The translations under genes were made by a program, and so were the position numbers. A stretch of DNA of 64,000 nucleotides from an uncultured Acidovorax sp. Its GTDB lineage: Bacteria > Pseudomonadota > Gammaproteobacteria > Burkholderiales > Burkholderiaceae_C. This document shows, piece by piece, positions 47,059-56,294 of the stretch. The DNA lies in assembly GCA_913774955.1 (NCBI GenBank), contig CAJYKV010000015.1:248001-312000 (forward strand). Direction: 5' to 3'. The notes beneath the pieces are model-generated. The model saw only the letters and a list, made by a program, of their open reading frames with translations, was not told the origin of the DNA and did no database searches. Position 1 is the stretch's first letter, and each line of letters opens with the position of its first letter.

Positions 47059-48288
47059 ATGACACCGATCCGCACCGCGATCGTCCACCTGACCGCGCTG
47101 CTCGCCTGCGGCGCCGCGGGCGCCCAGACGCCGCCCGGCGCCGCGACCGATTCCACGGCACCCGCCGCCGCCGCGGGCACCGGCCCCGTTTTGCGCCCCG
47201 GCACCAACGCGCACTTCATCCCGTTCGTATCCCCGCCCGGCGACCAGTCCCTGCCCATGACGAACGCGCCCCGGCTGGCCTTCGAGGTGCGCATGCCCGC
47301 CGGGGGCCCGGTGAGCGCATCCGCCCGGACCTTCACCGTCACCATGGACACGGGCTCCACCGGCGTGGTGATCTCCGCCGTCGATCTGCCCGGCTATCCG
47401 CGCGCCGGGGAAGCGCGCGACGCCCCTCTGGGCTGGGAATTCCTCTCCAGCAGCAAGCGGCTGTGGATCGGCCACTGGGTGGGGCGCGACCTCGCCTTCC
47501 GCTCCGGTGACGGCGAAGTGATCGCACGGGTTCCGGTGCTGGCCGTCGAGAAGGAAATGATCTGCCCGGGCTGGAGCGAAAAGGCCAACCGGCCCGACTG
47601 CGACCAGCCCACGGACACCACCGACAATCCCGCTGGCATCGCCTACATGGGCGTCGGCTTCGGGCGCGAGCACGACGGCCAGCCGCAGGGCACGCCCGAC
47701 AAGAACCCGCTGCTCAACCTCTCCATGATCGGCGGCCGGCCCGTGCGGCCGGGCGAGGTGCATGCCGGCTACATCGTCACCCAGCACGGCGTGCACGCCG
47801 GCCTCACACCGGCCAACGCCACGGGCTTTCGCGCCGTGAAGCTGCAGCCCGGCAGCCTGCTCGCGAACGGCGCGCCCGCCTCCTCGGATCCGCGCGACTG
47901 GCGGCAGGCCACCATGGCCGTTTCGGTGAACGGCGGCGCGCCGGAGGCCGGCCCCGTGCTGGTGGACACCGGCATCGCGCAGATGTACCTCACCGTCTCC
48001 AACCCGTCGGCGCTGCCGACGGCCCAGATACCCAACCCCAGCCGCCGTGGCCATACCGTCACCGGCCTGCAGCCGGACACGCCCGTGCAGGTGATGTTCC
48101 CCGGCGCACAGGCGCCCGTCGCGCAATACGACTTCCGCGTGGGCGATGCCGCCGCGCCCCAGGCCGTGCTGGTCAACTCGCCCGGCCGCCCGGCCTTCGT
48201 CAACACCGGCCGCCACATGCTGCGGCAGTTCGACGTGCTGTACGACGCCGAGGGCGGCTGGTTCGGGCTGCGGCCGGTGCGGCGCTGA
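47059..48288 (+). CDS. exported two-lobed pepsin-like aspartic protease candidate
   Basis: 409-residue protein with a signal peptide (cleavage likely after GAQ near residue 23) and an Ala/Thr-rich linker. Two D-T-G motifs occur 206 residues apart: FTVTMDTGSTGVVIS (Asp97) and GPVLVDTGIAQMYLTV (Asp303). The first closely resembles the first active-site strand of pepsins (FxxxxDTGSS), and the spacing suits a bilobal A1-type enzyme rather than a retropepsin dimer. Four Cys or fewer are present. Such proteins are uncommon in bacteria. A good GGGAGAGAG ribosome site precedes the ATG. Activity is unproven; it could be a non-proteolytic relative. Confidence 0.65.
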   Translation: MTPIRTAIVHLTALLACGAAGAQTPPGAATDSTAPAAAAGTGPVLRPGTNAHFIPFVSPPGDQSLPMTNAPRLAFEVRMPAGGPVSASARTFTVTMDTGSTGVVISAVDLPGYPRAGEARDAPLGWEFLSSSKRLWIGHWVGRDLAFRSGDGEVIARVPVLAVEKEMICPGWSEKANRPDCDQPTDTTDNPAGIAYMGVGFGREHDGQPQGTPDKNPLLNLSMIGGRPVRPGEVHAGYIVTQHGVHAGLTPANATGFRAVKLQPGSLLANGAPASSDPRDWRQATMAVSVNGGAPEAGPVLVDTGIAQMYLTVSNPSALPTAQIPNPSRRGHTVTGLQPDTPVQVMFPGAQAPVAQYDFRVGDAAAPQAVLVNSPGRPAFVNTGRHMLRQFDVLYDAEGGWFGLRPVRR

Positions 48289-48337
48289 GGGCAGGCAGCG
48301 GCGCGCGCGGGTATCTCCGCCAGCGCTGCCGCTACCG

Positions 48338-50119
48338 CTAGCGCTCCAGTTCCACCAGATAGCGCGTCACCGCGGGCGGCGCGTCCCCCACGTGGAATGC
48401 CAGCTTGCGGTCGCGCAGCGCCACGTCCGATGCGGTGACGCGGTCGAAGCGGCGCAGGTGCTCCGTCCAGGATTCGTCCACGATGCGCTCCACGTAGCGG
48501 CTCGGGTCGGCGATGTCGTGCTGCAGCTGCCAGTCGAGAGCGCCCTGGCGCAGCCGGCTGCGGCGGCTCTCCTGCATCGTCGCCCGGAATTCGGTGGCGC
48601 GCTCGGGATCGATCACGTATTCGATGGTCACCACCACGTGGCCGCGCTCGGGCGTGGTGGGCGCGGTGGGCACCTTGAAGGCGCGCGAGGGGCTCAGGTC
48701 CTCTTCCATGGTGCGGTCCGCCACCAGGCGCTGCACCAGCGCCATCGCGATGGTGCCGGTGAGCGCGGCGATCGCCAGGCTCATGTGCACGCTGGTCACC
48801 GAGGCCACCTGCCCCCAGAAGGCCGCGCCCGCCGCCGTGGCGCCCATGATCGCCATCTGGTAGATCGACATGCCGCGCGCGCGCACCCAGTTGGGCAGCG
48901 CCAGCTGCGCCGACACGCTCAGCGAATTCGCCGTGGTGATCCAGGCCATGCCGCCCACCACCATCGCCGGCACGGCGACATACACGTTCGGCGCGATCGC
49001 GACCACCGACGTGGCCAGCGCCTGCAGCAGCGCCCCGCGGCCCACCAGCGTGTCGCGCGGCATCGCCTGGCGCAGCCGCGGCAGGAACATCGCCGCCGCG
49101 ATGGCGCCGGCGCCCATCGAGGCCAGCAGCAGCGTGAAGGTGCCCGCGCCGCCGCCCTCCAGGTCGCGCGCCACCAGCGGCAGCAGCGCGAGCAGGGCGG
49201 TGGCGTGCAGGAAGAAGATCGAGATGCGCCAGAGCACGGCGCGCATGCGCGGCGATTCGCGCACGAACTGCACGCCCACGCGCATCGCGCTGCCGAGCCG
49301 CTCGCGGCCCAGCGGATTGGGCACGTGCGTGCGCTTCCAGCGCATGATCGTGAAGCCCGCGATCACCGACAGCACGGCATTGAGCACGAACACCCAGGCG
49401 CTGCCCGCGCTGGCGATGATCGCGCCGGCCAGCAGCGGGCCGACGATGCGCGAGGCGTTCATCGCCACGCCGTTGAGCGCGAGTGCCGCGGGCAGCTGCG
49501 CACGGTTGACCAGCTCCGGCACGATGGCCGCGAACACCGGCCAGCGCATCGCCAGCCCGATGCCGTTGGCGAACGTGAGCGCCAGCAGCAGCGGCGCCGT
49601 CATCCCCCCGGCCAGGATGGCCAGGCACAGCACCAGCGCCACCGCGGCCACCCAGAACTGCGTGGCGATGAAATAGCGCCGCCGGTCCAGAATGTCCGCC
49701 AGCGCGCCGCTGGGCAGGCCCAGCAGGAACACCGGCAGCGTGGAGGCCGTCTGCACCAGCGCCACCAGCACGGGCGAGGTGGTGAGCGTCGTCATCAGCC
49801 AGGCGGCCGCGACGTCGTTCATCCACATGCAGGTATTGGCCGCGAGCCAGGTGAGCCACAGCATGCGGAACACCGGCACTCCGAGTGGGGCGAGGGGGGA
49901 AAGCTCGGCACGCCGCGCGGCGTCCTGCCCGAGCTGCGCGGCCGCCGCGGCCTCGGCGGAGGCGGCCGCCTGCGCGGCGGGCGTGGCGGCCGGGTCTTCG
50001 ATCAGGCGGCCGGGGGGCACGGACTCAGCGTCGCCGCGCGCAGGCGGTGTGGAACCGTTCGGTGGGGGAGGATGGGGTGACGTGTCCGGGGAAGGGGGAG
50101 GCTGCTGCGGCATAGGCAT
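48338..50119 (-). CDS. MFS transporter (MFS_3/EntS-like) with C-terminal soluble domain
   Basis: 593 residues. A Pro/Ala-rich cytosolic N-terminal tail of about 75 residues precedes about 12 transmembrane helices (about 80-470) with the loop-2 motif GALADILDRRRYF, a version of the MFS motif A. The pattern VFRMLWLTWLAANTCMWMND matches the MFS_3 group that includes the enterobactin exporter EntS. After TM12 a soluble domain (about 490-593; VVVTIEYVIDPERATEFRATM) resembles an antibiotic-biosynthesis-monooxygenase-like ferredoxin fold, a frequent fusion in this group. The substrate is unknown. Confidence 0.9.
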   Translation of the reverse strand: MPMPQQPPPSPDTSPHPPPPNGSTPPARGDAESVPPGRLIEDPAATPAAQAAASAEAAAAAQLGQDAARRAELSPLAPLGVPVFRMLWLTWLAANTCMWMNDVAAAWLMTTLTTSPVLVALVQTASTLPVFLLGLPSGALADILDRRRYFIATQFWVAAVALVLCLAILAGGMTAPLLLALTFANGIGLAMRWPVFAAIVPELVNRAQLPAALALNGVAMNASRIVGPLLAGAIIASAGSAWVFVLNAVLSVIAGFTIMRWKRTHVPNPLGRERLGSAMRVGVQFVRESPRMRAVLWRISIFFLHATALLALLPLVARDLEGGGAGTFTLLLASMGAGAIAAAMFLPRLRQAMPRDTLVGRGALLQALATSVVAIAPNVYVAVPAMVVGGMAWITTANSLSVSAQLALPNWVRARGMSIYQMAIMGATAAGAAFWGQVASVTSVHMSLAIAALTGTIAMALVQRLVADRTMEEDLSPSRAFKVPTAPTTPERGHVVVTIEYVIDPERATEFRATMQESRRSRLRQGALDWQLQHDIADPSRYVERIVDESWTEHLRRFDRVTASDVALRDRKLAFHVGDAPPAVTRYLVELER

Positions 50120-50224
50120 CCCATTGTCCCCAGTGCGGCGCGGCCGTGCAGCGACTTTCTTCCTGAACGTTGCCGGATGGCGGAATACGCGACCTTCGTT
50201 CAGAACCCGGTCGGGCCCCTTGCG

Positions 50225-50707
50225 TCAGCGTCCCCGGCCCAGATGGCTCAGCGGCAGCGCCCCACCCGCCTTCACCTCCCCCAGCGAAAAGCTCGTGTGC
50301 ATGTCCTTCACGTTGGGCAGGTTCAGCAGCACGCCGCGCGCGAACTGCGAGAAGCTCTCCAGATCGCGCGCCACCACCTGCAGCTCGAAGGTGCCGGTGC
50401 CGCTGATGTAGTGGCAGGCGACCACTTCCGGGATCTTCGCGATGGCTTCCTCCATCTCGCGCGTGAGGCCGCCGGTGCTGCGGTCGGCGTCCAGCCGCAC
50501 GAACGCCAGCACGCCCAGGCCGATGCGGTGGCGGTCGATCTCGGCGTGGTAGCCCTTGATGAATCCCGCACCCTCCAGCGCCCGCACGCGCCGCCAGCAC
50601 GGCGCCGCCGAGAGGCCCACCCGCTGCGCCAGCTCGGCGTTGGTGAGGCGCGCATCGGCCTGCAGTTCCGCCAGGATGGCGATGTCGAATTTGTCGAGTT
50701 CTTCCAT
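50225..50707 (-). CDS. Lrp/AsnC family transcriptional regulator
   Basis: 160 residues. The N-terminal helix-turn-helix (about 5-52; LDKFDIAILAELQADARLTN, AELAQRVGLSAAPCWRRVRA) is followed by the RAM ligand-binding domain (about 65-150; VVACHYISGTGTFELQVVA). It is divergent from the indolepyruvate oxidoreductase gene, with 179 bp between start codons; Lrp-type regulators commonly control such a neighbour in response to an amino acid. Control of aromatic or other amino acid catabolism is therefore inferred. Confidence 0.94.
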   Translation of the reverse strand: MEELDKFDIAILAELQADARLTNAELAQRVGLSAAPCWRRVRALEGAGFIKGYHAEIDRHRIGLGVLAFVRLDADRSTGGLTREMEEAIAKIPEVVACHYISGTGTFELQVVARDLESFSQFARGVLLNLPNVKDMHTSFSLGEVKAGGALPLSHLGRGR

Positions 50708-50886
50708 TCATCGATTGTTCCGAGAAAGGATCTTTCTGAAACGAGGGTAAACACGGCATGGAAACGAAAGGACATATCCGCCCGTCCTGCCTACACTGGC
50801 ATGCAGACAAGCCCGCCCCACCGGGCGCGCAGCCCTGCCCGCGCCCACGAGGCCGCGGCACCCCCGACGATGATGGAGAGACAACC

Positions 50887-53800
50887 ATGAACGCACCGCT
50901 GCCGGAGCACATCCGCCGCGCCCTGGAGACAGTGTCCCTGGATGACAAATACACCCTGCCGGAGGGACGGGCCTTCATGAGCGGCGTGCAGGCCCTCGTG
51001 CGCCTGCCGATGCTGCAGCGCCAGCGTGACGCGCGTGCGGGGCTCAACACCGCGGGCTTCATCAGCGGCTACCGGGGCTCGCCGCTCGGCGGCTACGACC
51101 AGGCCCTGTGGGCCGCCCGCAAGCACCTGGCGCAGAACCAGGTCGTGTTCCAGCCCGGCGTGAACGAGGAGCTGGGCGCCACCGCCGTGTGGGGCACGCA
51201 GCAGCTCGACCTGTATCCCGACAAGAAGAAGTTCGACGGCGTCTTCGGCATCTGGTACGGCAAGGGCCCGGGCGTGGACCGCTGCTCCGACGTGTTCAAG
51301 CATGCCAACATGGCCGGCACGGCGAAGCACGGCGGCGTGATCGCCATCGCGGGCGACGACCACATCAGCAAGAGCAGCACCGCGCCGCACCAGAGCGACC
51401 ACATCTTCAAGGCCTGCGGGCTGCCGGTGTTCTTCCCCAGCAGCGTGCAGGACATCCTCGACATGGGGCTGCACGCCTTCGCCATGAGCCGCTTCTCGGG
51501 CGTGTGGTCGGGCATGAAGACGATCCAGGAAGTGGTGGAGTCATCGAGCAGCATCTCGATCGATCCGGACCGCGTGCAGATCGTGCTGCCCGAGGATTTC
51601 GCGATGCCGCCCGGCGGCCTGCACATCCGCTGGCCGGACGCGCCGCTGGAGCAGGAAGCGCGCCTCATGGACTACAAGTGGTACGCCGCCCTCGCGTACG
51701 TGCGCGCCAACAAGCTCAACTACAACGTGATCGAAGGCCCGAATGACCGCTTCGGCATCATCGCGAGCGGCAAGGCCTACAACGACACCCGCCAGGCCCT
51801 GATCGACCTGGGGCTGGATGACGATACCTGCCGCCGGCTCGGCATCCGCCTGCACAAGGTGAACGTGGTCTGGCCGCTGGAGGCGACGATCACGCGCGAT
51901 TTCGCGCAGGGCCTGCAGGAAATCCTGGTGGTGGAGGAGAAGCGCCAGGTCATCGAATACCAGCTCAAGGAAGAGCTCTACAACTGGCGCGCCGACGTGC
52001 GCCCGAACGTGCTGGGCAAGTTCGACGAAGGCGAGGGCGACAACTCCGGCGGCGAGTGGAGCATGGCGAACCCGAGCCAGAACTGGCTGCTGCGCCCCAA
52101 GGCCGACCTGACGCCCGCGATCATCGCGCGCGCCATCGCCAAGCGGCTGAAGAAGCTCGGCATGCCGGACGACGTGGTGGCACGCATGGACGCCCGCCTG
52201 ACGGTGATCGACGCGCGCGAGCGGTCGCTGGCCGAGACCACCGCCGACACGGGCGACCGCACGCCGTGGTTCTGCAGCGGCTGCCCGCACAACACCAGCA
52301 CCCGCGTGCCCGAAGGCTCGCGCGCCGTGGCCGGCATCGGCTGCCACTACATGGTCAACTGGATGCCGGGCCGCAACACCTCCACCTTCACGCAGATGGG
52401 CGGCGAGGGCGTGACCTGGGTGGGGCAGCAGCCGTTCTCGCTGGACAAGCACGTCTTCGCCAACCTGGGCGACGGCACGTACTTCCACAGCGGCCTGCTC
52501 GCGATCCGCCAGAGCATCGCGGCCGGCACCAACATCACCTACAAGGTGCTCTACAACGACGCGGTCGCGATGACCGGCGGCCAGCAGGTGGGCGAGCGGC
52601 CCGAGGGCCACTCGGTGCTGCAGATCATGAACAGCCTGAAGTCCGAGGGCGTGGCGAAACTGGTGATCGTGACCGACGAGCCCGCCAAGTACGACGGCGT
52701 GCAGCTCGCCGAAGGCGTGACGGTGCACCACCGCGACGAGCTGGACCGCATCCAGCGCGAATTCCGCGATATCCCCGGCTGCACGGCCATCATCTACGAC
52801 CAGACCTGCGCCACCGAGAAGCGCCGCCGCAGGAAGCGCGGCACGCTCGCCACGCCCGACAAGACCGTGGTCATCAACGAGCTGGTCTGCGAGGGCTGCG
52901 GCGATTGCTCCGTGCAGTCCAACTGCATGTCGGTGGAGCCGCTGGAGACCGAGTTCGGCCGCAAGCGCCGCATCAACCAGAGCACCTGCAACAAGGACTA
53001 TTCCTGCGTGAAGGGCTTCTGCCCGAGCTTCGTGACCGTCGAAGGCGGCACGCTCAGGAAGCCGAAGAAGGAAAAGAAGGGCGACCTGTCGGCGCTGGCC
53101 CCCATTCCCGAGCCGGTGCTGCCGGTGGCCGAGTCCGCCTGGGGCATCGTCGTGGCCGGCGTGGGCGGCACGGGCGTGATCACCATCGGCTCGCTGCTGG
53201 GCATGGCCGCGCACCTGGAAGGCAAGGGCGTGGTCACGCAGGACGCGGCCGGCCTCGCGCAGAAGGGCGGCGCCACCTGGAGCCACGTGCAGATCGCCAA
53301 CCGGCCCGAAGCCATCTACACCACCAAGGTCGATACCGCCAAGGCCGACCTGATCATCGGCTGCGATTCGATCGTCGCCTCGCTCAAGACCACCATGGCC
53401 GCGATGCAGCCGGGCCGCACCTTCGTGGCCCTGAACAACCACGGCTCGCCCACCGCCTCGTTCGTGAACAACCCCGACTGGCAATTCCCCGGCCAGCACT
53501 GCGACACGGCCATCGCCTCGGCCGTCGGGAGCGAGCTGCTGGGCAGCTTCGATGCTGAAGAAGTGGCGCTGCAGCTGCTGGGCGACAGCATCTACACCAA
53601 CCCGCTCATGCTCGGCTACGCCTGGCAGAAGGGCCGCGTGCCGCTCTCGCATGCCGCGCTGATGCGGGCGATGGAACTCAACGGCGTGCAGGTGGACAAC
53701 AACAAGGCCGCTTTCGAGTGGGGCCGCCGCTGCGCCCATGACCTGGCCGCCGTGCGCGCGCTGTTCCAGACCGCGCAGGTCATCCAGTTCGCCAAGAAGC

Positions 53801-54462
53801 CGGCGCTGGCCGAGGTCATCGCGCGCCGCGAGGAATTCCTGACCGGCTACCAGAACGCCGCCTATGCCGCCGACTACCGCGCCTTCGTGCAGAAGGTGCA
53901 GGACGCCGAGGCGCGGCTGGGCACCACCACGCGCCTTTCCGAGGCCGTGGCGCGCTACCTCTTCAAGCTCATGGCGTACAAGGACGAGTACGAGGTGGCC
54001 CGCCTGCACACCGACGGCGCCTTCGCCGGGAAGATCGCCGGCATGTTCGAGGGCGACTACCGCGTGGTGCACCACCTAGCGCCGCCGCTCACGGCGAAGA
54101 AGAACGAGCGCGGCGAACTGGTGAAGAAGGCCTACGGCCCCTGGATGCACAAGGCCTTCGGCGTGCTCGCGAAGATGAAGGGCCTGCGCGGCACCGCGTT
54201 CGACCCCTTCGGCCGCACCGAGGAGCGCCGCACCGAGCGCGCGCTGATCCGCGAGTACCGCGCGTGCATCGACGAGCTGCTGGCCGGGCTCACGGCGGAG
54301 AACCTGCCGCTGGCCGTGGAGATCGCCCGCATTCCCGAGCAGATCCGCGGCTACGGCCACGTGAAGGCGCGGCACCTGGAGACGGCCCGCACCCAGTGGG
54401 ACGGCCTGATGGCGCGCTGGCGCCAGGGGCCGGCCGAGACGGCGCTGCGGCAGAGCGCCTGA
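50887..54462 (+). CDS. indolepyruvate ferredoxin oxidoreductase (fused alpha-beta type)
   Basis: 1191-residue single-chain enzyme that oxidatively decarboxylates aryl- or other 2-oxoacids to acyl-CoA using thiamine diphosphate and Fe-S clusters. The pyruvate:ferredoxin N-terminal region (about 30-240; FISGYRGSPLGGYDQAL), TPP region (about 440-620; CSGCPHNTSTRVPEGS, GDGTYFHSGL), an Fe-S segment with clustered Cys (CEGCGDCSVQSNC, about 672-684, plus CNKDYSCVKGFCP), and the gamma-type catalytic domain (about 750-950; GVGGTGVITIGSLLGMAA) are all present. The start at 50887 follows GGAGAGAC. It is divergent from an AsnC-type regulator and probably degrades aromatic amino acids. Confidence 0.94.
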   Translation: MNAPLPEHIRRALETVSLDDKYTLPEGRAFMSGVQALVRLPMLQRQRDARAGLNTAGFISGYRGSPLGGYDQALWAARKHLAQNQVVFQPGVNEELGATAVWGTQQLDLYPDKKKFDGVFGIWYGKGPGVDRCSDVFKHANMAGTAKHGGVIAIAGDDHISKSSTAPHQSDHIFKACGLPVFFPSSVQDILDMGLHAFAMSRFSGVWSGMKTIQEVVESSSSISIDPDRVQIVLPEDFAMPPGGLHIRWPDAPLEQEARLMDYKWYAALAYVRANKLNYNVIEGPNDRFGIIASGKAYNDTRQALIDLGLDDDTCRRLGIRLHKVNVVWPLEATITRDFAQGLQEILVVEEKRQVIEYQLKEELYNWRADVRPNVLGKFDEGEGDNSGGEWSMANPSQNWLLRPKADLTPAIIARAIAKRLKKLGMPDDVVARMDARLTVIDARERSLAETTADTGDRTPWFCSGCPHNTSTRVPEGSRAVAGIGCHYMVNWMPGRNTSTFTQMGGEGVTWVGQQPFSLDKHVFANLGDGTYFHSGLLAIRQSIAAGTNITYKVLYNDAVAMTGGQQVGERPEGHSVLQIMNSLKSEGVAKLVIVTDEPAKYDGVQLAEGVTVHHRDELDRIQREFRDIPGCTAIIYDQTCATEKRRRRKRGTLATPDKTVVINELVCEGCGDCSVQSNCMSVEPLETEFGRKRRINQSTCNKDYSCVKGFCPSFVTVEGGTLRKPKKEKKGDLSALAPIPEPVLPVAESAWGIVVAGVGGTGVITIGSLLGMAAHLEGKGVVTQDAAGLAQKGGATWSHVQIANRPEAIYTTKVDTAKADLIIGCDSIVASLKTTMAAMQPGRTFVALNNHGSPTASFVNNPDWQFPGQHCDTAIASAVGSELLGSFDAEEVALQLLGDSIYTNPLMLGYAWQKGRVPLSHAALMRAMELNGVQVDNNKAAFEWGRRCAHDLAAVRALFQTAQVIQFAKKPALAEVIARREEFLTGYQNAAYAADYRAFVQKVQDAEARLGTTTRLSEAVARYLFKLMAYKDEYEVARLHTDGAFAGKIAGMFEGDYRVVHHLAPPLTAKKNERGELVKKAYGPWMHKAFGVLAKMKGLRGTAFDPFGRTEERRTERALIREYRACIDELLAGLTAENLPLAVEIARIPEQIRGYGHVKARHLETARTQWDGLMARWRQGPAETALRQSA

Positions 54463-54483
54463 GGAAGAGGCCGGGTTGCCGGT

Positions 54484-55176
54484 TCAGAAATCCCACTCGA
54501 AGCGATCGGCATCGCCGATCAGCATCACCTTGCTCCGGGTCGCCTTGCAGATCCATCGCTGGCGCGTTGCGTCGATTCCCTGAGGGGGTTCGAACAATGC
54601 GTCCGGGACCAACGCCACGGCGCAGGCTTCATGGGAGGCGCGCACCGACTCGTACTGGATCCACAGCACGCCCCTGTGCCGGGCCTCTGCGGCCAAGGCC
54701 TGGGTGGCGGTGTAGTCGCTGCCATGGGTCCACTGCGCTCTGCGGCGGTTCCAGGGCTCCTGCATGAGGTCGATGGAAGGGCCCCGCAGCTGCGCCTGGA
54801 ACAGCGTGTGTTCCGTCAGCAGGTCTTCGCCCAGCAGGCCCATGCTGTCCAGGATGAACCGGTGGCGCCAGTAGGCGATTTCGGCGCAGACGGCCACCTG
54901 ATTCCTTGCGCCGTACCACTGCCCGTGCTCATGGGCCGGGCGAAACCGGTGAGGATGCGGCGGCGTGTACCGGAAGGGCGTGAACAGCAGGTAATGCCGT
55001 CCTTTCGCTATGGGGGGCTTGCTGGCCTCCAGCATCTGCTCCAGCAAATCCTGTTCCTGCAGGGAGTCGACCAGCCTGACCGTGGCCGCTGCGTATTGCG
55101 ACTCCACCCCGCGCCATACCAGCAACTGGCGCACACGGAGGGTTTCGTCGAACCACCGCGGGTCCCATGCGCTCAT
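54484..55176 (-). CDS. RES-domain toxin (NAD+ phosphorylase family)
   Basis: 230-residue RES family protein; characterised members deplete NAD+ by phosphorolysis or hydrolysis. The Arg (VWRGVESQY, Arg22), Glu (ARNQVAVCAEIAYWRHRF) and Ser (WIQYESVRAS) that give the family its name are all visible in order. The start ATG overlaps the stop of the upstream Xre-type gene by four bases, the usual antitoxin-first arrangement. The gene is convergent with the indolepyruvate oxidoreductase gene, 21 bp away. The length is within family range, so the toxin looks intact. Confidence 0.92.
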   Translation of the reverse strand: MSAWDPRWFDETLRVRQLLVWRGVESQYAAATVRLVDSLQEQDLLEQMLEASKPPIAKGRHYLLFTPFRYTPPHPHRFRPAHEHGQWYGARNQVAVCAEIAYWRHRFILDSMGLLGEDLLTEHTLFQAQLRGPSIDLMQEPWNRRRAQWTHGSDYTATQALAAEARHRGVLWIQYESVRASHEACAVALVPDALFEPPQGIDATRQRWICKATRSKVMLIGDADRFEWDF

Positions 55177-55544
55177 GTGGGTGCACGCATGGCGTCGAGA
55201 TACGACAGGGTGGCCACCAGACCGTCCACACGCTGGACCATCTGCAATGGCACACCGCCCAGGGCCTTGTTGAATCCCGTCATCCACGCCTGCCGCTTGC
55301 CGTCGTCCGTGCCCACGAGGGCATCCAGCGAGCGGTAGACGCGCACCAGCAGCAATGCCAGCTCGCCCTCCTTGCTTGCCGGATCGATCGGCTTTTCCGC
55401 TTTGAGGATCCGCGACACCGTGGGCTCGCTCAGGCCCAGCGTTCTGGCCAGCATGACGCCGTTCATTCCAAGAAATAGGCTCGCACGGGCCGTGGCTTTG
55501 GCAAGCACCTGGCCGGGGTCGGGTCGGGCGATGGCTTGCTCCAT
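55173..55544 (-). CDS. Xre/ParS-type antitoxin (MbcA-like)
   Basis: 123 residues. The N-terminal half carries an Xre-like helix-turn-helix (about 27-50; MLARTLGLSEPTVSRILKAE). The C-terminal half is the helical DUF2384/ParS region that covers the toxin active site (MTGFNKALGGVPLQMVQRVD, about 88-107). It precedes and overlaps the RES toxin gene by four bases. These antitoxins usually repress their own operon; an A+T-rich inverted repeat lies just upstream. The short A+T-rich promoter contrasts with the surrounding sequence. Confidence 0.92.
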   Translation of the reverse strand: MEQAIARPDPGQVLAKATARASLFLGMNGVMLARTLGLSEPTVSRILKAEKPIDPASKEGELALLLVRVYRSLDALVGTDDGKRQAWMTGFNKALGGVPLQMVQRVDGLVATLSYLDAMRAPT

Positions 55545-55569
55545 GGCGTGCTCCTTGGGATTTCTGTGG

Positions 55570-55598
55570 AAATATTATGCATAAAAGACGCAATATTT
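55570..55598. promoter_or_regulatory. A+T-rich inverted repeat upstream of the Xre-RES operon
   Basis: Arms AAATATT (55570-55576) and AATATTT (55592-55598) flank 15 bp containing ATGCATAAAAG. It begins 26 bp before the antitoxin start codon and overlaps plausible -10-like sequences on the minus strand (CATAAT). A probable operator for the antitoxin; the exact site is inferred. Confidence 0.55.
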
Positions 55599-55782
55599 AA
55601 TACCGCTGCCCATGGAGCACTCCCTCTGCATAACCCAACGGCCCACGGGTTATGCCTCCAGGTCACGGAAAGGCGCCGCATACAATCGCCTGTTGCCCTG
55701 CGGCAGGCGCTCCTGCGCCGCCGCGTGCACGATCGCCCGGCGGCTGCGCCGGACGACCCTTCTTTCAACGGAGCCTGTTGCC

Positions 55783-56115
55783 GTGTTTATCTCTTCCGCT
55801 TTCGCCCAGACCGCCCCGGCCGCCGCACCCGCTGGCGGCATGATGTCCTCGCTCACGGGCATGCTGCCGCTGGTGCTGATGTTCGTGGTGCTGTACTTCA
55901 TCATGATCCGCCCCCAGATGAAGCGCCAGAAGGAGCACCGCGCCATGATCGACGCGATCGCCAAGGGCGACGAAGTGGCCACGGCCGGCGGCATCGTGGG
56001 CCGGGTCACGCGCCTGTCCGAAGGCTTCCTGCACATCGAGATCGCCTCGGGCGTCGAAGTGCAGATCCAGCGCAGCGCCGTCTCCCAGGTCCTGCCCAAG
56101 GGAACCGTGAAATGA
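55783..56115 (+). CDS. yajC: Sec translocon accessory subunit YajC
   Basis: 110 residues from a GTG start (VFISSAFAQTAPAAAP), chosen because it matches YajC N-termini of relatives and has GGAG about 9 nt upstream; the in-frame ATG at 55612 would add an unlike extension. One transmembrane helix (about 22-45; GMLPLVLMFVVLYFIMIRPQ) is followed by the soluble domain KGDEVATAGGIVGRVTRLSEG. YajC associates with SecDF in the inner membrane to aid protein export. secD follows after a repeat-containing spacer. Confidence 0.94.
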   Translation: MFISSAFAQTAPAAAPAGGMMSSLTGMLPLVLMFVVLYFIMIRPQMKRQKEHRAMIDAIAKGDEVATAGGIVGRVTRLSEGFLHIEIASGVEVQIQRSAVSQVLPKGTVK

Positions 56116-56122
56116 GTGGCAA

Positions 56123-56222
56123 CCCCCTGAGCGGCGGCGCCGCTTCCCCCTTCTCTCGCGCTGCGCGCGGGAAGGGGGACGACGCCAGCGCGGCGGGGCG
56201 GCCCTTGCGCGGCGTCTGCTGG
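56123..56222 (+). repeat. dispersed palindromic repeat between yajC and secD
   Basis: About 100 bp with three nested palindromes: GCGGC-GGC-GCCGC (56131-56143), TCCCCCTTC (56145-56153) pairing with GAAGGGGGA (56171-56179), and GACGCC (56181-56186) pairing with GGCGTC (56211-56216). It begins CCCCCTGAG. The layout and wording are like REP-type intergenic repeats I associate with Comamonadaceae chromosomes; no second copy is in this window, so the dispersed status is from memory. It leaves yajC and secD in one direction and may affect message stability between them. Confidence 0.6.
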
Positions 56223-56294
56223 TCTGCGCCGTGCCAACTCCAGGCGCCGCCGGTGGTGCGGCACGCCGTGGTCAATTGAGATAAGAGCGCGATC

